From: an uncultured Eubacteriales bacterium
Lineage (GTDB): Bacteria > Bacillota > Clostridia > Oscillospirales > UMGS1783
Assembly: GCA_934456365.1 (NCBI GenBank)
Contig: CAKSHC010000004.1
Span: 78,258 to 142,257 of the forward strand
Direction: 5' to 3'
Length of the DNA: 64,000 nucleotides
Positions 15,583 through 24,178 of the stretch are shown here, in pieces. A model generated the notes under the pieces. It worked only from the letters and a program-made list of their open reading frames with translations, was not told where the DNA came from and made no database searches. The position numbers and the translations under genes are program-made. Numbering within the stretch: position 1 is the stretch's first letter; every line of letters begins with the position of its first letter.

Positions 15583-17337
15583 ATGTCGAAAAAGAAACTT
15601 CTGACGGGGCTGGGCGCGCTCTTGGGGGCGTTTGCTTCGGCATTTGCTTTGTTTCGATTTACGGGGATGGCGCTGCCGTATGGGGGGCTTTTCTTTTTAC
15701 CGGCGCTTTTGGGGTGCTGGCTGATTTGGGATCGGTCACTGCGGATCGACTGGCGGGGAAAGGGCGAGATTTTGCCGGGGCTTTATGCCGGGCTGCTGGC
15801 GCTTTCCTTTGTGGTGGGGCGCAAGATCCATTTATGGAGCGAGCCCTTTTTTGAAGCGGTGCGGGCGGCCGATCTGATGTATTGGTTGATTTTCACGGGG
15901 TTTTTCTTCTGCGCGGTGCGCTGGGGATTGGAAGCGGTATCGCGGACGGTGCGCCCATGGGAAGCGCGGCCGCGGCGGCGGATGGTGTTTTGGCTTGTGT
16001 TTGCGGGGATCCTGCTTTGTTGGCTGCCGATCTTTCTCGTATATTATCCCGGCAAGCTGGCGAGCGATTCGCTTTCCTCGATCCGGCAGGCGATGGGGAT
16101 CATGCCGCTGAAGAATCATCATCCGGTAGCCTTTACTCTGCTTGTGAAGCTTTGCATGCAGCCAGGGCTTTGGCTGGAGAATGCGAATCTGGCGGTGGCG
16201 ACCTTCACGGCGGTGCAGATGGTGGGGTTTGCTCTGATGCTGAGCGCGGGGGTATGCTGGCTGTACCGGAGAGGCGCGCCGCTTTGGGGCTGGCTGGGGG
16301 CGGCCTTGTTTTTCGGGCTGAACCCTGTGATCGCCGGATATGCGGTGACGATGTGGAAGGACACGCTGTTTGGCGGGTTCTGCCTGTTGACGATTCTGGT
16401 GCTGGCGGACGCAGTGGAGAGCCGCGGGGCGATTTTCCTGCGTGCCGGGGGACTTTTCCGGTTGGCTTTTGGAGTTTCGGGGATGGCCTTTTTCCGGAAC
16501 AATGGCAAGTTCATTCTCGTGCTGGTGCTGCCGGTTCTGGTGTTGGTTTTCCGGACCTATTGGAAGCGGCTTTTGCCCTTGTGCGTGGCGCTTCTGATCG
16601 GGATCTTTGCGATGCAGGGGCCGGGCTACCGGGCCCTGGGAGTGGAGGCCGGGTCATTTACCGAGGCGGTGGGGGTGCCTTTGCAGCAGGTTGCCTACAC
16701 GCTGCGGGAGAAGGGCGAGGTGAGCGCCGAGCAGCGGGCTTTTCTGGATCGGCTGATGCCGACCGAGAAGATGGCGAGCCTTTACACGCCGGGCACGGTG
16801 GACAGCATTAAGTTTAACGAGGACTACAACTGGGATGAGCTGGATGCGAACAAGGGCGAATTTCTGAAGGTTTGGCTTTCCATGCTGCCGAAGAATTTCA
16901 AGCTTTATATCAAGGCCTGGCTGATGGAAACGCTGGGCTACTTCCACGTCGGGACGACGGGCTCTGTGATTTTCAACGACATTTCCGACCCCAAACAGGC
17001 TGCCGAGCTGGGGATCACGACCGACGACCGGGTGGCGGCGCTGACGGGGCTGGATCTCAAGCCGGTGATCTATCGGGGGACGACGGCTTTGATGAAGCTG
17101 CCGGTTCTGGATACTCTTTTCAGCTTGGGAGCGATGTTCTGGTTTTTGATCTTCTGCTGCTTATCCTGGCTGCGCGGGAAGGAGTGGCGGCGGATCCTGG
17201 CGGTTTTGCCGCTGATCGGGTGCTGGGGGACTCTGATGATCGCCGCGCCGACCTACTGCGAATTCCGCTATCTTTTTGCGCTGCACCTTGCGCTGCCGCT
17301 GTTGGCGGCGGGGCTTTTGAAAGGGGCAAAGCGATAA
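15583..17337 (+). CDS. polytopic membrane protein, DUF6020 family (GT-C-like)
   Basis: A 584-residue protein with about a dozen hydrophobic segments. Motifs PIFLVYYPGKLASDSLSSIR, LKNHHPVAFTLL, MWKDTLFGG and FFRNNGKF are typical of the DUF6020 family of Firmicutes. These resemble GT-C-fold membrane glycosyltransferases that use lipid-linked sugars, so a role in surface glycan synthesis is inferred, not shown. The ATG at 15583 is preceded by AAAGGAG (15568-15574); longer in-frame starts lie upstream of the promoter. Single-gene transcription unit. Confidence 0.7.
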   Translation: MSKKKLLTGLGALLGAFASAFALFRFTGMALPYGGLFFLPALLGCWLIWDRSLRIDWRGKGEILPGLYAGLLALSFVVGRKIHLWSEPFFEAVRAADLMYWLIFTGFFFCAVRWGLEAVSRTVRPWEARPRRRMVFWLVFAGILLCWLPIFLVYYPGKLASDSLSSIRQAMGIMPLKNHHPVAFTLLVKLCMQPGLWLENANLAVATFTAVQMVGFALMLSAGVCWLYRRGAPLWGWLGAALFFGLNPVIAGYAVTMWKDTLFGGFCLLTILVLADAVESRGAIFLRAGGLFRLAFGVSGMAFFRNNGKFILVLVLPVLVLVFRTYWKRLLPLCVALLIGIFAMQGPGYRALGVEAGSFTEAVGVPLQQVAYTLREKGEVSAEQRAFLDRLMPTEKMASLYTPGTVDSIKFNEDYNWDELDANKGEFLKVWLSMLPKNFKLYIKAWLMETLGYFHVGTTGSVIFNDISDPKQAAELGITTDDRVAALTGLDLKPVIYRGTTALMKLPVLDTLFSLGAMFWFLIFCCLSWLRGKEWRRILAVLPLIGCWGTLMIAAPTYCEFRYLFALHLALPLLAAGLLKGAKR

Positions 17338-17341
17338 AAAA

Positions 17342-17369
17342 GGAGCTCCCGGCGGGGAGCTCCTTTTTT
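17342..17369. terminator. bidirectional terminator between convergent genes
   Basis: GGAGCTCCC-GGCG-GGGAGCTCC with an A-run before and a T-run after, serving the membrane protein (+) and the ECF S component (-). Confidence 0.85.
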
Positions 17370-17877
17370 AGACGAGGAATTTTTCGGCGCGTTTTTTGAG
17401 GCCGAAGCGGTAGCAGAGCAGCAGCCCGAGCACGGCGCCGACGGCGGCCTGCGCGATCTGATAGGGGAGCTTGAGAAGGGCGGTGGCGGGAGTGCTGTAG
17501 AGGAAGGCGCGCCCGAGGGAATAGCCGACGACCATGATGACGGCGCCGAGCGTTACGCCGATCGAGGAGGCCAGCAGGGGGCGGGATTTGAAGAGATGGC
17601 GGGCGCAGAGGGAGATGACGACGGCCTGGAGCCCATGGGTGACGAGGGAAACGAACATGGGGGTGGGGTAGAAGAGCAGGTCGCCCAGAAAGGCGCCCAC
17701 GCCGCCGACGAAGAAGGCGGAGATGGGGTCGAGGATGAGGGCGGCGGTGGTGATGATGATATCGTTGAGGTAGAGGTGGCCGCCCGGCACGGGAACGCCG
17801 AAGGAGCTGGCGGCGATGTTGAGAGCCATGAAAACGGCCGTCAGGCAGATGCGGCTCAAGGCTTGTTTGCGCGTCAT
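17368..17877 (-). CDS. ECF transporter S component (substrate-binding membrane protein)
   Basis: A 169-residue protein with five or six hydrophobic helices and the S-component pattern PVPGGHLYLNDIIITTAALI, then FFVGGVGAFLGDLLFYP and VTHGLQAVVISL. S components bind a vitamin or precursor and dock on a shared EcfAAT module, which is not in this window. The family resembles COG4720 (pyrimidine, pyridoxine or related ligands); the ligand cannot be assigned. The ATG at 17877 is used because the GTG at 17907 overlaps a likely -10. No riboswitch is recognised upstream. Confidence 0.75.
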   Translation of the reverse strand: MTRKQALSRICLTAVFMALNIAASSFGVPVPGGHLYLNDIIITTAALILDPISAFFVGGVGAFLGDLLFYPTPMFVSLVTHGLQAVVISLCARHLFKSRPLLASSIGVTLGAVIMVVGYSLGRAFLYSTPATALLKLPYQIAQAAVGAVLGLLLCYRFGLKKRAEKFLV

Positions 17878-17905
17878 AAAAGCACCGGCTTTCTTTTTTT
17901 CTTCC

Positions 17906-17933
17906 ACTATAGCAGGGAATTGGCCCTATGAAA
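17906..17933 (-). promoter_or_regulatory. probable promoter of the ECF S component
   Basis: On the minus strand TTTCAT (17928-17933), 16-base spacer, TATAGT (17906-17911). The -35 is weak. Confidence 0.4.
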
Positions 17934-17977
17934 AGAGCCAAAGCGAAAGAAAAAGATCAGGCCAGATGAAGAAAAGA

Positions 17978-18005
17978 AGAAGCAGAGCGGTTGGGGCGCT
18001 CTGCT
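17978..18005 (-). terminator. terminator of the dnaD-dnaC operon
   Basis: AGCAGAGCG / CGCTCTGCT stem; on the minus strand it is followed by TCTTCTTTTC, an interrupted T-rich tract. Confidence 0.65.
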
Positions 18006-18017
18006 TTCTTTTGGCAT

Positions 18018-18983
18018 TCAGGCTTTTTCGGATTTTTTTCTGCGGTTTGGCTTTTGACGCAGATCGTCGCCCCGGAAGGGCATGACGAGGAATTCCCCGG
18101 AGAGGCGGGAGAGGATACTCCCGGAATAGAAGGAGGAGAAATTCTGCGCGTCGAGGTTGGTGCTGACGATCATGGGGCGGCGGGCATTGATGCGGTCGTT
18201 GAGAAGGGTATAGAGCACCGATTCGGAGAACTGGGTGATCATTTCGGTGCCGAGATCGTCGAGGATGAGGAGGTCGCAGGAGTCGTATTTTTTCAGGTCG
18301 CGGTCGGAATCCTTGCCGAACTTGACGGCTTCGAAATCGGCGATGACGGCGCTGATGCTGTCGTAGACGACGGAATGGCCGCTTTCCAGCACCTCGCGGG
18401 CGATGGCGGAGGAGAGGAAGGTTTTGCCGACGCCGGGAGGGCCGGTGAAGAGGAGGTTGCCGCTGGAGGGGGAGAAATTCTGGGCGTAGTCGCGGCATTT
18501 CTGGAAGATGCGCTCCATGATTTTTCGATCTTCCTCGGGGTAGAGGTCGAGCCGGAAGGTGCGGAAGCTCTGCTCCTCCATGAGGCGGGCGAGCTTGGTG
18601 CGGGAGGCGGCTTCGCGGCACAGGGCCTTTTTATAGCAGGTGCAGAGGCGGCCGTTGATGAAGCCCTCGTCGCCGCACTTGCGGCAGGCGGTTTTGAGCT
18701 CGAGGTAGTCGGGCGGGAAGCCGTTTTGCACCAGAAGCTCGCCGCGCTCGGCGAGGTGGTCGACCGTGACGGCGCGGATCTCGCTTTTGGAGGGGGCTTT
18801 GCCGCCGAGGCCGGCGAGGATGAGGTCGCGGTAGCGGGCGGCGAGGGCCTCGTCGATCTTGCGGATGCGGGGCTCCTTTTTATAGGCGGCGGCGCGGCGG
18901 GCGGCCAGATCGCTCTGATTTTTTTCACGCCGGAGGCGGAACTGCTCGTCGACCGCCTCGACGATTTTGGGATCGTAGGGCAT
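18018..18983 (-). CDS. replicative helicase loader (DnaC/DnaI-like AAA+ ATPase)
   Basis: A 321-residue protein. Walker A GPPGVGKT lies near residue 180 and Walker B LLILDDLGTE near residue 240; an N-terminal Cys cluster (CRKCGDEG and CTCYK, about residues 98-115) may bind zinc as in DnaI. It loads the replicative hexameric helicase at oriC and restart forks. It lies 12 bases downstream of the DnaD-like gene in one operon, which is the usual primosome pairing. Firmicute naming is divided between DnaC and DnaI, so no symbol is given. Confidence 0.9.
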   Translation of the reverse strand: MPYDPKIVEAVDEQFRLRREKNQSDLAARRAAAYKKEPRIRKIDEALAARYRDLILAGLGGKAPSKSEIRAVTVDHLAERGELLVQNGFPPDYLELKTACRKCGDEGFINGRLCTCYKKALCREAASRTKLARLMEEQSFRTFRLDLYPEEDRKIMERIFQKCRDYAQNFSPSSGNLLFTGPPGVGKTFLSSAIAREVLESGHSVVYDSISAVIADFEAVKFGKDSDRDLKKYDSCDLLILDDLGTEMITQFSESVLYTLLNDRINARRPMIVSTNLDAQNFSSFYSGSILSRLSGEFLVMPFRGDDLRQKPNRRKKSEKA

Positions 18984-18995
18984 GGGGATCCTCCT

Positions 18996-19928
18996 TTATT
19001 TTTCCGTGACTTCCCAGAAGGGCTGGAACATTCCCTCGGAGGAGGGGGTTTGGGAATTGTTTTTCTTGGGGCGGGAGGGCTTTTTAAGGGGGGCTTTGCG
19101 GGCGGCCTCCTGCATTTCCTTTGCGCTGCGGCAGCCGGATTCGAAGGAGCTCTGCAGGATCTTATTCATATAGGAAAAGCTGACTTTGCCGGTATTATCG
19201 ACCGTGGTTTCGAAGGCGTACACAATTTCCTCGAGCCCGTAGCCGAAGGACTGCGACCAGGTTTGCAGAAAGGCGCGTTCCTTGCCGGAGAGCACGCGCC
19301 CCAGCCCCAGCACCGAAACGACGCGGCCTTCGAGGTCCTTCGCGCGCTTGAGGGCGGCGATTTTTTCGGCGGCGGCGTCTGCGGTGTCGACCCCTTCCTG
19401 GGCCCAGGCGGCGCCGGTGGCGTAGAGGTACTGCGAGCCTTTTTTCCCGGCTTCCTCGCAATATTCCAGCAGCTCGGCGATGACCGAGGCGGGGAGGCCG
19501 ATGTGGTCGTAGAGGGTATAGAGGGCGTTGATCTCGGCGGGGGAGAGGGCTTTGCGGCGGATGCGCTCGGCCTGGGAGAAGAGCTCGGCGAGGGCTTTAT
19601 CCTGGGTGGAGCGGGCGGCGATGGAGGCCGCCGAGAAGACGGGCATGGAGCCCGAGCCGGTTTCACCGGAGAGAGAAAGGGCGCCGCCGAGGCGATGGAG
19701 CACGCCGGCGCGCAGCCAGAAGTCCACACAGCCGGCCACAGCCTCGGGGGCGACGCCGGTCTGGCGGGCGATTTCGGTTTCGTCGAACGACACGTCTTCC
19801 TTTCGCAAAAGGAAGAGAAGGACCTTCAGATCGTCGCCGCTGCAGGAGGCGAGGTGCCGGTCGACGACCGACGCGGGGACGGCGATGAAATTTTTCCGGC
19901 TGTCCGACCGGAAGAGAAACTGCGGCAA
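18996..19928 (-). CDS. DnaD-like primosome protein
   Basis: A 310-residue replication-initiation protein. The N-terminal winged helix spans about residues 1-110 (DETEIARQTGVAPEAVAGCV). A DnaD C-terminal domain lies at about 130-260, including LSPAEINALYTLYDHIGLP and the signature FGYGLEEIVYAFE ... SFSYMNKIL. A basic tail (KKPSRPKKNN) could touch DNA or the helicase loader encoded next. The start is TTG at 19928, supported by AAAGGAGG (minus strand of 19937-19944) 8 bases upstream; no ATG has a comparable site. Confidence 0.88.
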   Translation of the reverse strand: MPQFLFRSDSRKNFIAVPASVVDRHLASCSGDDLKVLLFLLRKEDVSFDETEIARQTGVAPEAVAGCVDFWLRAGVLHRLGGALSLSGETGSGSMPVFSAASIAARSTQDKALAELFSQAERIRRKALSPAEINALYTLYDHIGLPASVIAELLEYCEEAGKKGSQYLYATGAAWAQEGVDTADAAAEKIAALKRAKDLEGRVVSVLGLGRVLSGKERAFLQTWSQSFGYGLEEIVYAFETTVDNTGKVSFSYMNKILQSSFESGCRSAKEMQEAARKAPLKKPSRPKKNNSQTPSSEGMFQPFWEVTEK

Positions 19929-19981
19929 GGGGGCGCCTCCTTTCCTGGAAAAAGAGAGTTCTTGAAATTTTCCGCAAGTTT

Positions 19982-20010
19982 ACTATAGCATAAAAAATTT
20001 TTGAAAACAA
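19982..20010 (-). promoter_or_regulatory. promoter of the dnaD-dnaC operon
   Basis: Minus strand TTGTTT (20005-20010), 17-base spacer, TATAGT (19982-19987). Confidence 0.6.
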
Positions 20011-20043
20011 GGCAGGGGCGCAAAAAAACCAGTCTTTTCGCTC

Positions 20044-20083
20044 TTGTAATTTAGGGGAAGGTTTGCTATGGTAAAATTACCAT
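20044..20083 (+). promoter_or_regulatory. promoter of the pyrophosphatase gene with a palindrome at the start site
   Basis: TTGTAA (20044-20049), 17-base spacer, TATGGT (20067-20072). A perfect palindrome ATGGTAA-AA-TTACCAT occupies 20068-20083, covering the -10 and probable start point. It has the geometry of a repressor operator. Confidence 0.5.
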
Positions 20084-20107
20084 TCACCCATAGGGAGGGA
20101 ATTTTTG

Positions 20108-22171
20108 ATGAATCTTTTGTGGCTTGCACCGGTTGGCGCGGCCGCGGCACTGCTGTTTGCCGTGGTGTTGGCGCTGCGGGTGCTCCGGACGCCGGAGGGC
20201 AACGAGGAGATGAAGCGCATCTCGGCGGCGATCCGGGCGGGAGCCTCGGCTTATCTGAAAAAGCAGTATGCCGGGGTGGCGATTTTCTTCGCCGTTGTGT
20301 TTGCGATTTTGCTGGTTCTTTATTTCGTGGGGCTTCTGAGCTCGATCTTTGTTCCGTTTGCCTTCTTGGTGGGCGGGGTGTTTTCGGCTTTGGCCGGATT
20401 CATCGGCATGAAGATCGCCACGGCCTCCAACGCCCGCACGGCGCATGCGGCCTCGCAGAGCCTGAACAAGGGGCTGCGGGTGGCTTTTTCGGCCGGCGGT
20501 GTGATGGGCTTTGTGGTGGTCGGTTTCGGACTTCTGTATATTTCCGGCGCATTCTACGCTCTGTATGCTGCGACCGGAGGGAACGCCGAGGCGATGAGCG
20601 CCGCGATGATCACCTTTGGCATGGGGGCTTCGGCCTTTGCTCTGTTTGCCCGGGTGGGCGGCGGCATTTTCACCAAGGCGGCCGATGTGGGCGCTGATCT
20701 GGTGGGCAAGGTGGAGGTTGGCATTCCGGAGGACGACCCGCGCAACCCGGCGGTGATCGCCGACAACGTGGGCGACAATGTGGGCGACGTGGCCGGAATG
20801 GGCGCCGACCTGTTTGAATCCTATGTGGGGGCGATTTTGTCCTGCGCGACTCTGGCCTGCGCGGCGGGCTTCGGGCTGACGGGCATGGCGCTGCCTCTGA
20901 TTTTAGCGGCGGTGGGCATTTTTGCTTCGATCATCGGCAGCCTTTTCGTGCGCACCCGGGAGAACACTTCGCAGAAGAGCCTTTTGGGGGCGCTGCGGCG
21001 GGGAACCTGGATCTCGAGCGCGCTGATTGCTGTGCTTTCCTATCCGCTGGTGCGCTACACGCTGGGCACCCAGCTGGATCGGCCCTTTACCGAGCGGATG
21101 GGGCCCTGGCTGGCGATTCTGGCGGGGCTGCTTTCGGGCGTTCTGATCGGATACTTTACGGAATATTTCACCTCCGACACCTATAAGCCGACCCGTCGGC
21201 TGGCGGCCACGAGCGAGACCGGCGCGGCCACCATCATCATCGGCGGCATTTCTCTGGGGATGCTTTCGACGGTGGTGCCGATCGTGATCGTGGGGGCGGC
21301 GATCATTGCGGCCTTCTCCTTCTCGGGCATTTACGGGATCGGGCTGGCGGCTGTGGGGATGCTTTCGACGTTGGGGATCACCCTGGCGACCGACGCCTAC
21401 GGCCCGGTGGCCGACAACGCGGGCGGCATTGCGCAGATGGCGCACCTGCCCGAAGAGGTGCGTGAGCGCACCGACGCGCTGGACTCTCTGGGCAACACGA
21501 CGGCGGCGACGGGCAAGGGATTTGCCATCGGCTCGGCGGCGCTGACGGCTTTGGCTTTGATCGTGTCGTTTATTGAGCTGATTCCGAGCGGGGTGAATTT
21601 CTCGCTCAAGATCACCGATCCGTATGTGATGGTGGGGATTTTCGTGGGGGCGGTTCTGCCCTTTGTGTTTGCGGCTCTGACCATGGACTCGGTGGGCAAG
21701 GCGGCGCAGAGCATTGTGAAGGAGGTGCGGCGGCAGTTCCGTGAGATCGCGGGGCTGATGGACGGCACGGCTTCTCCGGACTATGCGAGCTGCGTGGCGC
21801 TTTGCACCAGCGCAGCGCAGAAGGAGATGATTCTGCCTTCGGTTCTGGCGGTGGCCTCCCCGATCGTTCTGGGATTTTTCCTGGGCGTCAGCGGGGTGGG
21901 CGGCATGCTTCTGGGGTCGACGGTGAGCGGCTTTATTCTGGCGATCATGCTTTCCAACGCCGGCGGCGCCTGGGATAATGCCAAGAAATACATTGAAGGC
22001 GGCGCGTTTGGCGGAAAGGGAAGCGAGAGCCACAAGGCGGCCGTGGTGGGCGACACGGTGGGCGACCCGTTTAAGGACACTTCGGGCCCGGCCATCAACA
22101 TTCTCATCAAGCTGATCTCGGTTTCGGCGATTGTTTTCCTGTCTTTGATTGTGAAGATTTCTCTGGTATAA
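20108..22171 (+). CDS. hppA: membrane-bound ion-translocating pyrophosphatase
   Basis: A 687-residue integral membrane protein with about 16 helices that couples pyrophosphate hydrolysis to H+ or Na+ export. The catalytic block DVGADLVGKVEVGIPEDDPR and the nearby DNVGDNVGDVAGMGADLFES are present at about residues 195-240, and a second acidic block VGDTVGDPFKDTSGPA near the C terminus. The sequence GNTTAATGKG carries Ala where K+-independent enzymes have Lys, so it is predicted to be K+-dependent. H+ versus Na+ cannot be settled by eye. Monocistronic, with its own promoter and terminator. Confidence 0.96.
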   Translation: MNLLWLAPVGAAAALLFAVVLALRVLRTPEGNEEMKRISAAIRAGASAYLKKQYAGVAIFFAVVFAILLVLYFVGLLSSIFVPFAFLVGGVFSALAGFIGMKIATASNARTAHAASQSLNKGLRVAFSAGGVMGFVVVGFGLLYISGAFYALYAATGGNAEAMSAAMITFGMGASAFALFARVGGGIFTKAADVGADLVGKVEVGIPEDDPRNPAVIADNVGDNVGDVAGMGADLFESYVGAILSCATLACAAGFGLTGMALPLILAAVGIFASIIGSLFVRTRENTSQKSLLGALRRGTWISSALIAVLSYPLVRYTLGTQLDRPFTERMGPWLAILAGLLSGVLIGYFTEYFTSDTYKPTRRLAATSETGAATIIIGGISLGMLSTVVPIVIVGAAIIAAFSFSGIYGIGLAAVGMLSTLGITLATDAYGPVADNAGGIAQMAHLPEEVRERTDALDSLGNTTAATGKGFAIGSAALTALALIVSFIELIPSGVNFSLKITDPYVMVGIFVGAVLPFVFAALTMDSVGKAAQSIVKEVRRQFREIAGLMDGTASPDYASCVALCTSAAQKEMILPSVLAVASPIVLGFFLGVSGVGGMLLGSTVSGFILAIMLSNAGGAWDNAKKYIEGGAFGGKGSESHKAAVVGDTVGDPFKDTSGPAINILIKLISVSAIVFLSLIVKISLV

Positions 22172-22184
22172 GAGGTTTTGAAAA

Positions 22185-22221
22185 GGAGAACGCGGAGGAT
22201 TTCCGCGTTCTCCTTTTTTTT
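22185..22221 (+). terminator. terminator of hppA
   Basis: 12-bp stem GGAGAACGCGGA / TCCGCGTTCTCC followed by eight T. The following 140 bases up to the rubredoxin terminator hold nothing recognisable. Confidence 0.9.
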
Positions 22222-22356
22222 GGGAAAGACAAAAGGCGGTTTATGCCGTGTGTTGAGCGTTGAGCAATGGTGTGCGAAGGACAGCACGGGAAAGCGGGGC
22301 TTCCGTGAGGCAGGGAGGTTCGGGAGCGCCGGCTTTTAAGGTTTCGTCCGCCGATA

Positions 22357-22394
22357 AAGCAAGCGCCGAGGAATGACCCTCGGCGCTTGTTTTA
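22357..22394 (-). terminator. terminator of the PerR oxidative-stress operon
   Basis: CAAGCGCCGAGG / CCTCGGCGCTTG long stem with T-rich flanks on both strands; on the minus strand it follows the rubredoxin stop. Confidence 0.85.
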
Positions 22395-22408
22395 TCGGGA
22401 AAATGACG

Positions 22409-22567
22409 TTAGTCCTCAGGAGAAAACTCGCTCTTGCCGACGCCGCACAGGGGACAAACGAAATCGGCCGGAAGATCCTCCCAGCGAGTGCCGGGGGCAA
22501 TACCCTGATCGGGGAGGCCAAGCGTCTCGTCGTAAACGAAGCCGCAGACGGAGCAGACAAATTTCAT
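22409..22567 (-). CDS. rubredoxin
   Basis: A 52-residue electron carrier with a single Fe(Cys)4 centre: Cys5-x2-Cys8 (CSVCG) and Cys38-x2-Cys41 (CPLCG), with the conserved YDE and DLPADFVCP segments. It is expected to pass electrons to the superoxide reductase and rubrerythrin encoded upstream in the same operon. AAAGGAGG precedes the ATG. Last gene of the operon. Confidence 0.97.
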   Translation of the reverse strand: MKFVCSVCGFVYDETLGLPDQGIAPGTRWEDLPADFVCPLCGVGKSEFSPED

Positions 22568-22581
22568 GGGGGTATCCTCCT

Positions 22582-22959
22582 TTATTCGGCTTTCCAGAGC
22601 CCGTGAAGATTGCAGTAGGCGAAGGCGGCCTCCAAGGCGTCGCCCTCGACGAGGGCGAAGTGGGCGACCGGAGCGTCGCCGGGATGGAGCTCGTGGCGCT
22701 GGTTGCCGTTTTTGGTTTGGATGGAGATCCATTCGATGTAGTGCTCCTCGGCCATGGGGTGGAGGGTGGAGCCGACCGTGACGGTGACGGCGCTGCCCTT
22801 TTGCTCCACAACGGGGATATGCTTTTCGCGGGAGGCCTCGACGGTTCCGGGGATAAGCTCCTGCATCTTTTCACCGCAGCACATCACGGGCACTCCCTTA
22901 TCCTTCACAAAGGCAATGATGTTGCCGCAGTGGGCGCATTTGAAAAATCTCTGTTTCAT
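22582..22959 (-). CDS. desulfoferrodoxin (superoxide reductase)
   Basis: A 125-residue two-domain enzyme reducing superoxide to hydrogen peroxide without making oxygen. The N-terminal desulforedoxin domain has Fe ligands Cys8, Cys11, Cys27 and Cys28. The C-terminal domain has the catalytic Fe site pattern: EKHIPVV, TLHPMAEEHYIEW and the final CNLHGLW with its Cys and His. It lies 10 bases after rubrerythrin and 14 before rubredoxin. Confidence 0.95.
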   Translation of the reverse strand: MKQRFFKCAHCGNIIAFVKDKGVPVMCCGEKMQELIPGTVEASREKHIPVVEQKGSAVTVTVGSTLHPMAEEHYIEWISIQTKNGNQRHELHPGDAPVAHFALVEGDALEAAFAYCNLHGLWKAE

Positions 22960-22969
22960 TTTTTTCTCC

Positions 22970-23512
22970 TCAATAATTTTCGGAATGGACCTCGAAATAG
23001 CTCTGGGGATGGGCGCAGACGGGGCAGACCTTCGGGGCTTCCATGCCGACCACGATGTGGCCGCAGTTGCGGCATTCCCAGACCTTGACCTCGCTCTTCT
23101 GGAAGACCTCGGCGGTTTCGACGTTGTGGAGCAGGGCGCGGTATCTTTCCTCGTGGTGCTTTTCGATGGCGCCGACCAGGCGGAAGCGGGCGGCGAGGGC
23201 GGGGAAGCCTTCTTCCTCGGCGGTTTTGGCGAAGCCTTCGTACATATCCGTCCACTCGTAGTTTTCGCCGGCGGCGGCAGCGGCGAGGTTTTCGGCGGTA
23301 TCGCCCAGGCCGTTGAGCTCCTTGAACCACATTTTGGCGTGTTCCTTCTCGTTGTCGGCCGTTTTCAGGAAGAGCTCGGCGATCTGCTCGAAGCCCTGCT
23401 TTTTGGCCACCGAGGCGAAGTAGGTGTATTTGTTCCTGGCCTGGGATTCGCCCGCGAAGGCGGCCTCCAGATTCTTTTCGGTTTGCGTGCCGGCGTATTT
23501 GTTGCTGCTCAT
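22970..23512 (-). CDS. rbr: rubrerythrin
   Basis: A 180-residue peroxide reductase of anaerobes. The N-terminal four-helix bundle carries the diiron ligands (AFAGESQARNKY, EKEHAKM, EKHHEERY) and the C-terminal rubredoxin-like domain the Cys pairs CRNCG and CPVCA. The ATG at 23512 with AAAGGAG upstream is chosen; a longer frame extends into the PerR gene. It removes the peroxide made by superoxide reductase. Confidence 0.95.
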   Translation of the reverse strand: MSSNKYAGTQTEKNLEAAFAGESQARNKYTYFASVAKKQGFEQIAELFLKTADNEKEHAKMWFKELNGLGDTAENLAAAAAGENYEWTDMYEGFAKTAEEEGFPALAARFRLVGAIEKHHEERYRALLHNVETAEVFQKSEVKVWECRNCGHIVVGMEAPKVCPVCAHPQSYFEVHSENY

Positions 23513-23532
23513 GTTCCTTTTCTCCTTTTGGT

Positions 23533-23934
23533 TTATTGATCGGGGGATTCCCCGCCATTTGCTTTCTGACAATCCGGGCAGAGCCCTTCGAAGACGGTGC
23601 GGTGCCGGGTGACGGCATAGCCGGTGGCCTTTAGAGCCTGCTCATCCATCTTTTTCTGATATTCGATCGGCACGTCGCACACCTGCCCGCAGCGCAGACA
23701 GAGGATATGATAATGATAATCGCAGCGCAGGTCGAACCGATCCGCGCCCGGCACCTTGATCTGGATGATCTCGCCGTCTTCGCAGAGGTTTTTCAGATTG
23801 CGGTAGACGGTGCCCCGGCTGATTTTTGCGTCTTTGCCTTTGACGTCGAGGTAGATGGCGTCGGCCGTGGGGTGGTCGCGATGGGAGCGCACCGTTTCCA
23901 GCACAAGGCGGCGCTGTTTCGTGTCTCTTTGCAT
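23533..23934 (-). CDS. perR: peroxide-responsive Fur-family repressor PerR
   Basis: A 133-residue regulator: winged helix at about 1-75 (KISRGTVYRNLKNL) and a dimer domain with two zinc CxxC pairs (CLRCG, CPDCQ). The metal-sensing segment RFDLRCDYHYH contains Asp where Fur has Glu, as in PerR, whose His residues are oxidised by peroxide. It is the first gene of the perR-rbr-dfx-rubredoxin operon, and a Per-box-like sequence covers its own promoter, so autorepression is expected. The ATG at 23934 follows AAAGGAG. Confidence 0.9.
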   Translation of the reverse strand: MQRDTKQRRLVLETVRSHRDHPTADAIYLDVKGKDAKISRGTVYRNLKNLCEDGEIIQIKVPGADRFDLRCDYHYHILCLRCGQVCDVPIEYQKKMDEQALKATGYAVTRHRTVFEGLCPDCQKANGGESPDQ

Positions 23935-23964
23935 GGCGGCTCCTTTCGCTAACAGTATCAAGTC

Positions 23965-24000
23965 CTAATATCATTATACACGGGATGGGAGAAATGTCAA
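23965..24000 (-). promoter_or_regulatory. promoter of the perR operon with Per-box-like operator
   Basis: Minus strand TTGACA (23995-24000), 16-base spacer, TATAAT (23973-23978). Plus-strand 23965-23979 (CTAATATCATTATAC) matches the Per box TTATAATnATTATAA at 10 of 14 positions and overlaps the -10. Confidence 0.65.
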
Positions 24001-24144
24001 GAGGATTTTGAAAAGTTTTTTTCGAAAAAGGCGGCGGTGGAGGATCGGGAGGAGGAGCGCGGCGAAAAGGGCGATCTTTGGCGTGGGGCGCTTTTGGAGG
24101 ATGGGTGGTTTGATTTTATTGCGGGAGAGGGGGCGAAGCGAGAG

Positions 24145-24173
24145 AAAAGCCCCCGCAGGAGGGCCTGCGGGGG
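24145..24173 (-). terminator. terminator of the GH10 gene
   Basis: CCCCCGCAGG-AGGG-CCTGCGGGGG; on the minus strand followed by CTTTTC. Confidence 0.75.
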
Positions 24174-24178
24174 CGGTT

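Noticed and set aside
17991..19988. A 665-residue plus-strand frame opposite dnaC and dnaD
   Set aside because: Gly/Glu-rich shadow without domains; the minus-strand pair is a known operon with its own promoter.
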